Shown: positions 9,780 through 21,830 of the stretch, in pieces | How the letters are laid out: every line of letters starts with the position of its first letter | How positions within the stretch are numbered: the stretch's first letter is position 1 | Origin: Papaver somniferum | Taxonomy: Eukaryota > Streptophyta > Magnoliopsida > Ranunculales > Papaveraceae | Direction: 5' to 3' | DNA length: 64,000 nt | Assembly: GCF_003573695.1 (NCBI RefSeq) | Contig: NC_039361.1 | Coordinates: 134,634,777-134,698,776, forward strand | Made by a program: the position numbers and the translations under genes | Notes under the pieces: model-generated | What the model was told of the DNA's origin: nothing | The model's input: only the letters and a program-made list of their open reading frames with translations | Database searches by the model: none

Positions 9780-12688
9780 TGTTTTGAGGGTGAAACAGTT
9801 TCTGCTGATTTTGGTAATTTCGAGTGTGTGGGTGAGAAACGAGTCTAAACCCTAAACAATGTACTGCAAGGGAGTACTTTGATTCGAGAGATCATCTGTA
9901 CAAATCCGGCCTAAAACAAGAAATGGTCATTACAGACTTTCTTCGGTCACAAAGTGAAGGAGAAGGGTTGGTCTATAAAGGAAAGCGGAGAGAGTGTTGA
10001 GACCAGAATAGTTAATTCGGGAAGAGTAGTTGTTTGACGACTTGTATCAGAAAGTGGAAATCTAACAAATGGGAAAGCTAACAAGTAATTTCTGAGTGTT
10101 GTATTCTCCTGACCAAAACTTGTCCTTTGGTGGAAATAGGTGATACATACAAGTCGCAATAAAAAATGTACCCTGGTCTCGTCAGAAGTGGAAACGGTTG
10201 AGTAAATGGAGTAAAGCGGTAACGGGTAACGCCTGGAATTGATGTTTCCATAATGAAGGAAACGTTTCACCATTACTTTCTGTATTTACTAACCGCCTCA
10301 CTCTTATAACACTTTCTTGTAACGGGCGTAGTGTACGCCGCACGCTGTAAACCGCCATACCAATACCCTGATGAGCATCCCCCAGTTTGTGACATGCTTT
10401 GATGTCTCGAGTGTTTTCGTGGAAAACGTGTAGAATGTTGTTATTGTTTGGAAAGAGAGGCTTGCCGATTCGGTGGTGACTTTCGACGGCCGAGATTTCG
10501 CATCTTGAGAGGAAGGTTAGCCGTTGATTGTGGTTACCTTCCGTTGGTAGCCAATGGCGTGGCCACGGTGCTGGCATGGCTTGCGCATGCTCTTGGCATG
10601 GCTAATTAGATTTTGGTGTCGTGACCAAAGAATTGGCATAGCTAAGTATGTCTCGTGGCCAAAGAGTTAGCAGCGTAGCCAAAAGTTTCCATAAGTCGTT
10701 TGGTGGCAAATTTGTACGGCTAAGATCTGCATCTCAGGAGGAAGGATAGTCGTTGATTGTTGCAACCTTCCGTTTGGCATCCAGTGGCATGGAGGCATCG
10801 CTGGCATGGCTTTAGCGTGGCCAAATTAGTGATTTGGCACCATGGCCAAGAGTTGGCATCGTATCCAAGAGGTTGCCACAAGTCGTTTGGTGGCAAGTTT
10901 GTACGGATGAGATCTGCATATCGGGAGGAAGGACAGTCGTTGATTGTTGCCACCTTCCGTTTGGTAGCCAGCGACATGGAGGCATGGACGGCATGGCTTT
11001 GGCATGGCCAACTTAGGGTTTTGGCACCGTGGCCAAATTAGGGTTTTGGCATCGTGGCCAAGAGTTTGCACCATAAACAAGAGATTTCCACAAGTCGTTT
11101 GTTGGCAAGTTTGTACGGCTGAGATATGCATCTCAAGAGGAAGGACAACCGTTGATTGTTGCCACCTTCCATTTGGCAGCCAGCGGCATGGAGGCATGGC
11201 TAACATAAGGTTTTTGCACCGTGGCCAAGAGTTGGCACCGTGGCCAAGAGTTGGCACAAGTCGTTTGGTGGCAAGTTTGTACGGCTGAGATCTGCATCTC
11301 GGGAGGAAGGACAGCCGTTGATTGTTGTAACCTTATGTTTGGCAGCCAGCGGCATGGAGGCATGACCGACATGGCTTTGGCATGGTTTAGGCGCGACTAA
11401 GCTAGGATTTTGGCATAGTCTTAGGCGCGACCAAAATTAAGGTTTTGGCATAGTTTAGGCGCGGCCAAAATTAGGGCTTGGCATTGGGCCAAAAGTTTCC
11501 ACGCATTTGGTGGCAAACTTGGACGGTTGAGATTTGTATCTCAGAAGGAAGGGTGGCCGTTAATTGTTGCAACCCTTCGTTTGGCATCCAGCGGCATGGA
11601 GGCATGGCCGTCATGGCTTTGTCATGGTTTAGGCGCGGCCAAGCTAGAATTTTGGCATAGTCTTAGGCGCGGCCAAAATTAAGGTTTTGGCATAGTTTAG
11701 GCGCGGCCAAAATTATGGCTTGGCATTGGGCCAAAAGTTTCCACGTGTTTGGTGGCAAACTTGGACGGCTGAGATTTGTATCTCAGAAGGAAGGGTGGTC
11801 GTTGATTGTTGCAACCCTTCGTTTGGCAGCCAGTGGCATGGAGGAATGGTCGGCATGGCTTTGGCATGGTTTAGGCGCGACCAAGCTAGGATTTTTGCAT
11901 AGTCTTAGGCTCGGCCAAAATTAGAGCTTTGGCATAGTTTAGGCGCGGCCAAAATTAGGGCTTGGCATTGGTCCAAAAGTTGCCACGCGTTTGGTGGAGA
12001 ACTTGGATGGCTGAGATTTGTATCTCAGAAGGAAGGGTGGTCGTTAATTATTGCAACCCTTCGTTTGGCAGCCAGTGGCATGGAGGCATGGTCGGCATGG
12101 CTTTGGTGCGGAGGCGTGGTTGGCATGGCATGCCATTGGCACGATGGTGCGGCTGGCATGGTCGGCATGCCTTTGGCGCGGAGATTGGATGGCATGGCAT
12201 GCCATTGGCAAGGTGGTGCGGCTGGCATGGTTGGCATTCCTTTGGCGCTGAGATGTGGCTGGCATGGTCGGCATGCCTTTGGCGCGGATATATGACTGGT
12301 ACGGCATTCCATTGGGACAGTGGTGCGGCTGGCATGGTTGGCATGCCTTTGGCGCGGAGATGTGGCTGGTATGGCATGCCATTGGCACGGTGGTGCGGAT
12401 GGCATGGTTGGCATGCCTTTGGCGTGGAGATGTGGCTGGCATAGCATGCCATTGGAACGTTTGGATAGCATGCTTGGCTGCCATATGTAGAGATGATTCC
12501 AGTCAGTACCGAGGGCCCATCCATGGAGCATGACATATACATAAAAAAGGTACCTCGGTAATTTTACGCAGACATGTTGAATGTTTCAATAAATGTGCTA
12601 GTGGCGTCATTATTACTCAAGTGTGACGTCACTGTTTGACTAAGGTTTTACGATTTTAACCATAAGCTAAAAACCACCATCAATAACA
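9780..12688 (-). repeat. 5' LTR of element Q, full length
   Basis: The LTR runs from TG at 9,780 to ...CAATAACA at 12,688 (2,909 bases) on the plus strand, and matches the left copy from 10,307 onward. The first ~525 bases also match the beginning of the solo LTR at 35,086 (the GGCCTAAAACAAG and TTCGGTCACAA blocks), which fixes the true outer limit. It contains about seven long repeat units (10.69-12.02 kb) and six 70-bp units (12,104-12,480). Confidence 0.8.
10660..12480. repeat. tandem repeat arrays in the right Q LTR
   Basis: Two successive arrays are present. The first is ~190-240-base units marked by AAGTCGTTTGGTGGCAAG or GTTTGGTGGCAAACTTGGA. The second is 70-base units (start motif TGGCGCGGAG) at 12,104, 12,174, 12,243, 12,280, 12,350 and 12,420. 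These are longer than the arrays in the left LTR, so copy number changed after insertion or was copied unevenly during reverse transcription. Confidence 0.88.
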
Positions 12689-12748
12689 GCAAAGACGATA
12701 GAAGCTACCTGATCTCATGAACAACGGGAGGGATTTGCAGAATCGACG

Positions 12749-14560
12749 ATGCAACAACCGGATTTCGGAATGCCACCAACGAATGACCAAAACCAAGCTC
12801 TGCCAACTACTCAACCCCTGTTAACAGTGAACCAACCAGCGCCCCCACATGTGGAACTACCAGTGGTTACTACCGATCCGCTCCACCCTTTAATCCAGAC
12901 AGTAGACGAAGGTCATACTGTAGCCATTGGAGGGCAGGGGCAAACCGGGACCCCAAACCAAAGATCGAACCATTCCCCCCAACTGATGGCAGAGCTCGAG
13001 GAATTAAAAAAGAACCAGCGGGTATACGCAGATGCAGTAGTATTACTGGCTTGAGAAAATCAGGAGCTCAAGGATAGAATCGCCCAAAGCACATGAGCGT
13101 TTCACCAACATGACGAAGCAAATTCTAAAGCACTGGAGCCCAATCACGACCGAAGAATCATAATGACGAATGCCAATAATCCTGAGCCATTAAACCGAAA
13201 TGCTGACAGGGAAAACAGATTATCCGATCCAGATTATGTCCCCGAGAATTCAGATATTTTGATAGCAAGAACCAAAGGTAAGGACGATCCACAACCAGGG
13301 AGGACCACCAGCGGGCAATGGAGGACCTCCGTGCTGAAATGATGGCTGAAATCAAGCAACTGAAAGCAAGATAAGGAGGAGGAAGACTAGAATAAGTAAT
13401 GAGAGAAGCCAACACCACACCACTGACTCCACGTTTAGCCAAAGCTCTCATTCCCCAGAAGTATCCCATCCCAGCGTTCGAATGCTATGATGGATCCAGT
13501 GATCCTGCGGCCCATCTTTGGTATGATAATCGTATTTTGTCTCGATGGGACCATGACAACGCGGTCCTCTGCCGATATTTTCCTTCGATTTTGAAAGGAT
13601 CAGCATTATCTTGGTTTGATAACTTACCACCCAATTCCATCGACTCATACAGCCAGCTCACAGAGAAATTCCTGAGAACTTACATGTACAACAAGGCCGT
13701 CAATACGGGGATGTATAAGCTTTTCTAGCTGGTGGTCGTGTACAAAGAAACCATCAGAGAATATACCGATAGGTGGCACAAAATATGTCAAGCAATAGGG
13801 AATGTAGATCTGGTGGTCAGCATCAATTGCTACAAATGGGGATTGGATAGGATGAACTCGATGTTTGTCGAAATTCATGGCAGCGTACCCACGACCAAAG
13901 GAGACCTTCGAGTTATCATTGAAAAGCACGCCAGATTGGAAGAAATCCAACGGGAAAATCCCAGGGCCCAAACACAAAGACCACATCGGACCAATTCCGT
14001 GGAGCATGCAGCAGATCCAAGAGAGGCAACTAGGTCGACCCAACGAAGATAGGAGAGGACAAAGGGATGATCGTCCGCATGATGATCGGAAATTCGAAGA
14101 TCAAGTGTATACGAAGATAAACACCAACTACACTTGCATCCTAAGGGAGATTGAGGGTCGTGAAAACCTAGAATGGCCTTGGTCCAAAGGAAAGAAGCCA
14201 CCCAGGTATGAGAAATCAAGAGATTACTGTGAGTACCACTGCTTCAACGGCCATCAGACCGAAAAGTGCAAAAACCTCAAAATAATGATCCAGAAATTGA
14301 TTGACGCCGGCGACCTCAAGCAATATGTTCAGAAAATAGAAACTGGTGATAGGACAAAACGAAGCAAGCAAGTCCAGCTGCCAGAGGGAAATCGAACGCT
14401 CAATGCTATCTCATGCTCCGAACCCAACGACCCCTCGCTAACAGCCCATATAAGAAAGAGATTGAGAAAGCAATTTGAGGATTATTGCGAGCTGTACAAA
14501 ATCGATGGAGTCGAAGTTGATGATCACGAAGAATGGATGAACGCACCAATAACATTTTAA
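12749..14560 (+). pseudogene. gag of Tat-group gypsy element T2, broken
   Basis: It begins at an ATG at 12,749, 61 bases after the Q insertion. The N-terminal frame (to a TGA ending 13,054) is Pro/Gln-rich with a short coiled coil (LMAELEELKKNQRV). The capsid-like core is in a second frame from 13,399: PIPAFECYDGSSDPAAHLWY, SALSWFDNLPPNSIDSYSQL, EKFLRTYMYNK, then a TAG at 13,726 and REYTDRWHKICQAIGNVD. A third frame from about 13,865 gives the basic tail and a knuckle-like DYCEYHCFNGHQTEKCKN. At least two frameshifts and several stops make it non-functional. The order N-terminal coil, gag core, C-x-x-x-x-G-H-x-x-x-x-C-like knuckle is usual for the Tat/Ogre group. Confidence 0.85.
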
Positions 14561-15073
14561 GCTAAAGATATTGAGGAAGATATGGAGGACCACAACGACC
14601 CTCTGGTTCTTACATTACCAGTTGCAGGATGCAACATCAAGAAGGTTTTAATTGACAAAGGGAGCTCAATCAACGTTTTATTTTATGATACGTTCAAACG
14701 GATGGAACTGAATGATGAGCAACTAATGTCTTCCTACTATACCATCTATGGATTCAACGACGCACCAATGAAGCCTCTAGGAGACATCGTATTAGAAGTT
14801 ATGGCAGGCCCTATGAAAGTCGACACCCGATTCAGCATGGTAGACTCTCCTTCTCCCTACAACGCCATCATTGGCGGGCGATGGGTGCACAAGTTCAAAG
14901 GGGTGGCAGCATCATATCATCAGTACCTTAGATTCCCAACGCCCAAAGGGGTAATGGAAATTAAGGGAGATCAGGTCACCGCCCGCGAGTGTCAAGCCAT
15001 ACAAAACCAACTCAATAACGAACAAGATGAACATCGGAAGTCCCGAAGAAGCAGAAACAAAAGCAGCCACTAA
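14561..15073 (+). pseudogene. aspartic protease of T2
   Basis: It lies in the same frame as the gag tail, separated by a TAA at 14,558-14,560. The active-site loop reads VLIDKGSSINVLFYD: the usual Asp-Thr-Gly is Asp-Lys-Gly, so the enzyme would be dead even without stops. The second conserved block is YNAIIGGRWVHKFKGVAASY (normally L-G-R-x-W-L-H), followed by HQYLRFPTPKG. An acidic linker follows in another frame (15,027-15,251), leading to the reverse transcriptase. Confidence 0.85.
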
Positions 15074-15199
15074 GGATAAGGCAATTGACCTTTATCTCGA
15101 AGAAATCTCTGGAAAGAGCCTAACGAAGGACAACGTCGTCTTAACTACCGAAGCAGGTACTTCAATGACTAAGGGGGCTGAAGAGCCTGCAAAATATAA

Positions 15200-16710
15200 A
15201 TTAAAGACTTCCCTCTCCTTGGGGAACCGAAGCCTACATTCACACCTGTAGAACCCACGAAGGAGATCAATATAGGGACCGGAGAAAACCCGAAGATGAT
15301 CAAGATAGGAACTCTAATGGATAAGGAACGAAAAGCATCCCTGGTCAAGCTACTTACAGAATATGCGGACATATTTGCATGGAAACTAGGAGATATTCCA
15401 GGAATCGATCCGAAGATAATCCAACACGAGCTTCGTATAAAGCCAGGCACGAGCCTTTTTAGAAAGAAGGTACGAAAATTCGCACCAGAGTATCAACAGG
15501 CGGTCGAGAAAGAACTCTGCAAGCTGTTAGAGGCGGGATTCATTAAGGAAGTAAAGTATCCAACCTGGATTTCGAACATGGTCATCGTACCAAAGAAGAA
15601 TGGAGGATTAAGGATATGCATCGACTTCACCAACCTCAATAAGGCGTGCCCGAATGATAGTTATCCACTCCCAAGCATCGACCAATTGGTAGAAGCAGTT
15701 GAAGAATACGAAGAACTGTCATTTATGGATGAACATTATGGCGACAATCAGGTATCCATGGCATAAGAAGATCAACAACACACGGAGTTCTACACCCCAC
15801 ACGACCTCTATTGTTACATACGGATGCCCTTCGGGTTGAGGAACGCAGGGGAAACATACCATAGAATGGTTGACGCTATCTTCAATCCATGAATTGGGAA
15901 TACTTTAGAAGTCTATGTTGATGACATGCTTGTCAAGAGTATGCTGCGGAAAGATCACTATCAAAACTTGAGAGATATCTTCGATACCATGAGGAAGTAC
16001 GACATGAAAGTAAATCCATAAAAATGTACGTCCATCGTCACGTCGGGAAATTTCCTCGGATATCTAGTGACGAAGAAGGGCACCGAAGTCGATCTTGCTA
16101 AAATCTAGGCCATTGTGGAACTGTTGTACCCAAAGAACTTGAAAGAGGTCCAAAAGCTCAACGGATCACTGGAAGCACTGGGAAGAGTCATTGCCAAATC
16201 GTCGGATAAATGCAAGCACTTATTCAACATCCTCAAGAAAGGGAGTAAATTCGCATGGACCGCTGAATGTGAAGAAGCCTTCCAGAAGATTAAGTAATAA
16301 CTGGCCACGATCCCGATCCTCCAAAAGCCCGATTCCGAAGAAGTGTTGTCCCTTTACATAGCGGAGACTGAAGACGCAGTCAGTGAAGTATTGGTTAAAA
16401 CCAACACAAAGGTCGAATAACCAATCTACTACATCAGCAAGACTCTCAACCCGGCAGAAAGAAATTACACGAAGATTGAACAACTCATACTAGCATTAGT
16501 ATCGGAAACCCAAAAGCTAAGAACTTATTTCTTAACCCATTATGTTCGTGTCCCATGCAAGGAACCGCTGGAAGTTGTTCTCAAAAACGCCGGTAAAGTA
16601 GGAAAAATAGCAAAATAGAATACTCACCTTGATCAATTCAATATCATCTACGAAATCCAAACTGCACAAAAGTCACAAGTCTTGGCAGATTTTTTAGCAG
16701 ACTTACCCTG
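15200..16710 (+). pseudogene. reverse transcriptase and first RNase H of T2
   Basis: Most of the domain is in one frame. Visible motifs are IIQHELRIKPG, GFIKEVKYPTWISNMVIVPK, KNGGLRICIDFTNLNKACPN, YPLPSIDQLV, RMPFGLRNAGETYHRMVD and the catalytic EVYVDDMLVKS (YVDD at 15,914-15,925). Then come KCTSIVTSGNFLGYLVT and the gypsy RNase H (VLSLYIAETEDAVSEVL, PIYYISKTLNPAERNYTK, VLADFLADLPW). In-frame stops occur at 15,764, 15,890, 16,019, 16,106, 16,295, 16,298, 16,418 and 16,616. Several sit where Gln or Trp would be expected. Family assignment is secure; the copy is inactive. Confidence 0.92.
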
Positions 16711-17313
16711 GACAATGACGAAGAAGTGAAGGAAATTCCATAAGCATAAGAGGATGATAAAGATATGGTCGATGTACTCGAACCCTCAATCCAAAGACGA
16801 TGGGAGGTCTTCGTCGATGGATCAAGGAACAGAGAAGGAGCGGGCATAGGCATCGTGATCACCACCCCAACTGGAGATAGGATTGTGCACGCACTAAGAC
16901 TGGAGTTCAAGGGGAATACTAACAACAACGTGGAATATGAAGTTGTAGTACATGCTCTTCGTTTGATAATAAAAATGGGAATAACGGACGTACGCCTAAC
17001 AAGTGATTCACAACTAGTCATTTGACAAGTGGAACTGGAATACAATGTTTATGATGAGACTCTTTCAACATATATGGCTCTGGTCCAGAGCCTAGCATCA
17101 CAAATACCCAACATTAAGTTCTGACATCTATGTAGAAGAGATCTCAGGCATGCTGATGCCTTAGCATACATATCATCTAGGCTAAGGGATGAAAACGTCA
17201 AATCCATCAAGATAACAAGAGTATATGAGTCTCCGGTCAACCCGCAGCAATCCTTCGCTACAAATCGTGAAGACGATGTAGGGGAGGACATCGCCGACGA
17301 TGATGCCGGCTAA
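16711..17313 (+). pseudogene. second, archaeal-type RNase H of T2
   Basis: After a frameshift near 16,713 the frame reads RRWEVFVDGSRNREGAGIGI, LRLEFKGNTNNNVEYEVVVH, ALRLIIKMGITDVRLTSDSQ and DLRHADALAYISSRL. The D-G-S, E (NNNVEYE), D-S-Q and H-A-D-A-L-A residues are the usual catalytic set of the archaeal-type RNase H that Tat/Ogre elements carry behind their gypsy RNase H. This duplicate domain is the main reason to place T2 in the Tat group. It has TGA codons at about 17,023 and 17,121. The copia LTR starts directly after it (17,314), and the integrase zinc finger and core that should follow are missing. Confidence 0.88.
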
Positions 17314-19743
17314 TGTTAGAGCATTGCTCGGTCGAACTCGCATGCGTTGCTATCTCAAGCATATTTGTCAATATTAGTGATCAAAACTATAAGTCTTGAT
17401 TTCTAGTCTATTATAGCTAAGTCTCTGACTAGGATAGAAAGTGAAGTTGAGCTCAAGGACTTCATGGCGATTCATCATACAAGTAGAAGAACTACTCAAG
17501 GAACCGGTGGAACTTCTCGACAAAAAGGTATGTGAAGACTTGAACTTATCTATCACTCAAAAGTCTATGTACTCTATCTCCTACTATTTGAGGCAAGAAG
17601 TCGCATGCTATATATATAGACTTTGATTGTACACATTTGGTATTTCGTGCCAAGTATACCTCGCTTATCTATATCTCGAAATATGTGTTGGTAAGCTTTT
17701 CGCTTCGATCAAGTTTATTTTTACCATGTGACGAAAGTCATGATATGTTTCAATCATCTTGAAAATTGCTTTGACGAGAAATGGTGTAACAACTGTATAA
17801 CGTCCTCTAAGAATGTTTTAATGATTGAAATTAGATTTTAGATTACATGACCAATGGTGGACATAAGCATTATTGTGGAAACACATTTATGTATAAGTCA
17901 TATTCCTTGAACCAAAGTTTGTGAACTTTTTTGATCAAGAGAACTGGAAGAATCGCGTGAGCTAAGTCCGCAAACTGCTGAAATTCTCAAACCCGAGAAT
18001 TTCTGCTGGAGTTGACAAACTACTTGCGTGAATCTAAGTCCGCGAACCGGCGAAGTTCTCATACCCGAGAATTTCTGCTGGAGTTTGTAAACTATGTCCA
18101 GTAACTTAATTCCGCGAACCTAGTCTGCGAACTTGAGAAGGTTATATATCTGAAGATGATTTATGAACTTAAACTTAAAAATACTAAGGAATGCAGTTTG
18201 CAAACCGTGGCTATAAAAGTTCATGAACCGATTCAAGTGAATCAAATCATCTTTGCTTCAATTGTGTCTTGTGTGGTACATAAGATTTTCTTGAAATTGA
18301 ACAACTCTCTAACTAGTTCATTTGAAGTCATTTGAACTAGTTATGGTGAAGAAGAACATGGTTAATATGAAATGCTCATATGGCTAACCTTTTGGTTAAC
18401 TATTGTTGAACCAACAAGTGCATATGTTTGGGTACGGTTAACAAACCTAGAAGCGTGTATTGTCAAGTGTGTGTAAGAAGCTAAGTTTTAGATCTAACAG
18501 TTGAAAAATATTAGCTTGAATCTAAATAAGGTTTTCATCTAACGGTGAATATTGAATGCTTTTTTACTAAGCTAACATTGACTGCAAACCCTAATTTGAA
18601 AGACTATATAAAGGAGACATCTAGTATTATGCAAAAATAATCCCCACACCTTACGTGTGATACTAGTTTGCGTGCTAGAGTCGATTCTCCTTTAACCTTT
18701 GGTTTTCTTCTTCTAAAACCAGGTTAACGACTTAAAGACTTCATTGGGATTGTGAATCCAGACCGATACTACTTTTATCGTAGTTATGTGATCTGATCTT
18801 GCATCTTCTATCGTACGAGTACAATCATATTGATTGGCTTGAGATTGATATCTCCTATAGGCAAGATATAAAAAGTAATCACAAACATCTTCGTCTCATT
18901 GTTTGTGATTCCGCAACATCTTGTTTCGCTACCATACGATTAAGATTGTTGTGAGGTGATTGATAACTCTAGGTTTTTCTTCGGGAATATAAGACCGGAT
19001 TATCAATTGGTTCCTGTTCACCTTGATTATTATCAAAAGACGGAACAAAACCTTTTAGGGTTTATCTGTGGGAGACAGATTGATCCTTTGATAGACTTGT
19101 CTGTGTGAGACAGATTTGTTTATTGTCAAAGCCTGCGATTTTGGGTCGTAGCAACTCTTAGTTGTGGGTGAGATCATCTAAGGGAATCAAGTGCGCAGTA
19201 TCCTGCTGGGATCAGAGGCGTAGGAGCATAACTGTACCTTGGATCGGTGGGAGATTGATTGGGGTTCAACTACAGTCCAGTCTGAAGTTAGCTTGGAGTA
19301 GGCTAGTGTCTGTAGCAGATTAATACAGTGTGTGTTCAATCTGGACTAGGTCCCGGGGTTTTTATGCATTTGCGGTTTCCTCGTTAACAAAATTTCTGGT
19401 GTCTGTGTTATTTCAATTTCCGCATTATATTGTTTTATCTTTATAATTGAAATAATACAGGTTGTGTGTTCGATCATCAATTAGAGTAATCCAACCTTTG
19501 GTTGTTGATTGTCATTTATTGATCCTTGGATATTGGTCTTTGGTATCATCCAAGTTATTCCTTGCATTTGATTAGAACTCGCAGTTCCTGCTTGAGTAAA
19601 TAAAATCAAGAGAGAGATATAAACTCGTTGATATACTTTTAATTGATTGAGTCTTGTTGATACTCTTAAAAGTATATTCGAGTTTGTCCATAAAGATTGC
19701 TAAGAGAAATATTAGGTGATGTTGTTAGACCTCCGCTTTTTGA
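17314..19743 (+). repeat. copia LTR1
   Basis: It starts TGTTAGAGCATTGC and ends CGCTTTTTGA (usual end CA changed to GA). A TATA box (TATATAAA) lies at 18,605-18,612. It holds a duplicated segment with AGTCCGCGAACCGGCG and a hairpin with 9-base arms GAAATTCTC / GAGAATTTC around 17,980-18,003. The internal half differs clearly from LTR3, for example GGAGACATCTAG here against GGGAGAACTCTAG there. Confidence 0.88.
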
Positions 19744-19745
19744 AT

Positions 19746-19756
19746 TGGTATCAGAG
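19746..19756 (+). other. primer binding site, copia unit 1
   Basis: TGGTATCAGAG two bases after the LTR matches the complement of the 3' end of initiator Met tRNA, the usual copia primer. Confidence 0.9.
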
Positions 19757-19808
19757 AAGGCAAACACGTCAATACCTTACAAGTCTGTGTTTGTAGCGAT
19801 CTGACTCT

Positions 19809-21056
19809 ATGGACAGAGGTGCAATCTCTATTAACGTACCACCAGTCTTCGATGGCTCAAACTACCCATGGTGGAAAGTTGTTATGTGTGCGTTTCTTCA
19901 AGGATGTGACTTTCGAACCTGGGTATGTATTGTTAAGGGCTATAATCCTCCGTTAAATACAGAAGGCGATGTATCTCTACCTAAGGATGTTGGTAGTTAC
20001 AGTCCTGAAGAATCTCTTGCTGCAATGCAAAACTCTGACGGATTGATTGCTATTAGACAGGCTATTACCCCAAATCTTCGGCACTATGTGTCTACTTGCA
20101 CTAAGTCTAAAGATGCCTGGGATATCTTAAAAACTATATTTGAAGACAATAGATACGTTTCTAGGAAGCATTCCATCGATGGAGGAAATAACCTCAACAC
20201 TCTCTCCAAAAATGCTTCTTCTGGAAAGGTAAAAATTCTTGATCAAATTTCTGCTCAAACCGTTGCCTTCAATGCCGTTTACGACACAAGTAAAACCTCT
20301 AACTTGTCTTGGGATGACGAGTGTTGATAAAATGGTGAATGGTTTGATAAACCGTTATTAACAGAAAGGATCAATGAATTTGTAAAGAGAAGCATCAGAT
20401 GTGATAAACATCCACTGTTAGCTCTTGCTACTAATGATTCTAAGAAAGAAAAATCCTTATGTGTCAACGAGTTGAATACGTCTGATGGATGTGATGAACC
20501 CTTAGCTCTTGCAACCGAAACATCCTCATACTCGAGTCCTGATTCAGAATTTGAGTCTGACACAAAGATTTCTGAATTCTTAAATACAGAGGTTCTTCAA
20601 GAAAATATCCAGTTAAAAGCTTCATTGAAGAAACTAGAATCATTAATCCATGTGAAAACTCTTGAGATAAATCGTCTCAATGATGAACTCATCAGAACCA
20701 TTGCTCTAAAGGAAAAAGAGATTAACACTCTTAAAGATGATCTACAAAGATTGTCTGGAATCTCTGACAAAATTTCAGCAATGCTATTTGGTCATAAGTC
20801 CTTTGGAAATGCAAATGGTTTAGGATTTAAAGGCAAAACTGATGGCATTGTCAACCCTATTGCTTCTATTAATCATGGATTAAAGGTTGATAGTTGTGAC
20901 AAATAGAATGTACTTCGACAATACAAAGGATCTTTGATGTGTTTGTTTTGTGGAAATGCAAATCATGTTCAAAGCACGTGCTGGAGATTCAAAAAGAGCA
21001 ATAAGAAAATCACCAAACTGCAGAAGAACATGGAAAAGATGAATCTGGATAATCAA
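19809..21056 (+). pseudogene. copia gag, unit 1 (internally deleted)
   Basis: The start ATG is 53 bases after the primer site. The N-terminal gag (UBN2-type) domain is PPVFDGSNYPWWKVVMCAFL, then NLRHYVSTCTKSKDAWDILK. After FEDN the protein jumps to RYVSRKHSIDGGNN, missing about 80 residues present in unit 2. TGA TAA follow at about 20,325. The same frame continues with an acidic stretch, a coiled coil (LEINRLNDELIRTIALKEKE), a TAG, and a CCHC knuckle CLFCGNANHVQSTCWRF ending about 21,056. No pol domains follow. An intact version would build the particle; this one cannot. Confidence 0.85.
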
Positions 21057-21400
21057 TAGGGAACTCATAAAACCAGTGCTTCCAGATTCATAAGAGGTAG
21101 GAAATCTGTTTACACAACAAACCTTGGTAAACCACTATGTGGAAGACAAGGGGAGCGTTTGGCTCATAACGTCTCTGTCTAGTTCTAGAGACGTTCGCAT
21201 CCTCATCTTTAACTTGAGAAAATGGGGTGTTGTGTCTTTTTGGCTCAAGTATTGTATTTATTTTTGTCATGAAAATATTCTTCTAACAATATATATAATG
21301 GATCACTAAACTACAGAAAACTTGTCCTTCTAGGGTTTAGACGTTCATAAGTCAGTCTTTATTCTTTTGTAGACCTTATTCTTCCTAAAAATACTGTTTC

Positions 21401-21830
21401 ATGGCTCCTGTAACTAGAGGTACTACAAGCATGGATGCAGTCGAGGAAGCAAAATTGTATTTGTGTAAAGGAATTTCCTCCTCAAGGGTGAAGAAAGTGA
21501 AGGAAACAAACATTGGAGAAGGTTCTTCCTCTAACCGTCTCTTATCTATTTGTCATTTTGATAATGATATTAGAGTCATGGTGAAAGTTTTTATCAACAA
21601 GAGAAATAATTTAAAATCTCAAATTGTTTCCTCTTTGGAAAAAAATAACTCACTATGGACAAGTGTTGTCTCTAACCAATAACACCTTGCATGATCTAAA
21701 AAGAGAACTCAGTGAGTTAACTGATATTTCTAAAAACTTAGAGGAATTGAATGATCCCATAATCAACGGGTTCTTTAATAATGAGAAGGAATTCTCAGTA
21801 GAGGCCTTGATAAAGCTCTATGTTTCCTAG
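21401..21830 (+). pseudogene. small accessory ORF between gag and 3' LTR, copia unit 1
   Basis: It starts MAPVTRGTTSMDAVEEAKLY and runs 93 codons to a TAA. A shift then leads to LKRELSELTDISKNLEELND, a short coiled coil ending at 21,828. Unit 2 has a comparable small coiled-coil ORF at 28,042-28,371 in the same place, but the sequences do not look alike. The position is that of env-like or extra ORFs in some plant copia elements. The function is unknown. Confidence 0.45.

Larger units (their letters stand above)
2706..12688 (-). mobile_element. non-autonomous gypsy-type LTR retroelement, family Q (gag-protease only)
   Basis: Two direct repeats (2,706-4,596 and 9,780-12,688) bracket gag and protease-like sequence on the minus strand. 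No reverse transcriptase or RNase H is present between them, so the element needed proteins from a relative to move. A plus-strand ORF at 5,622-6,314 lies between the coding region and the 3' LTR. The element sits in the leader of the Tat element T2, just before its gag ATG at 12,749. The left LTR has lost its outer end, so no target duplication can be scored. A solo LTR of the same family lies at 35,086-38,204. Confidence 0.8.

Noticed and set aside
2706..12688. Target duplication ACAAC/ATAAC for element Q
   Set aside because: The left LTR is truncated by ~525 bases compared with the right LTR and the solo LTR, so 2,706 is not a true end and the near match is chance.
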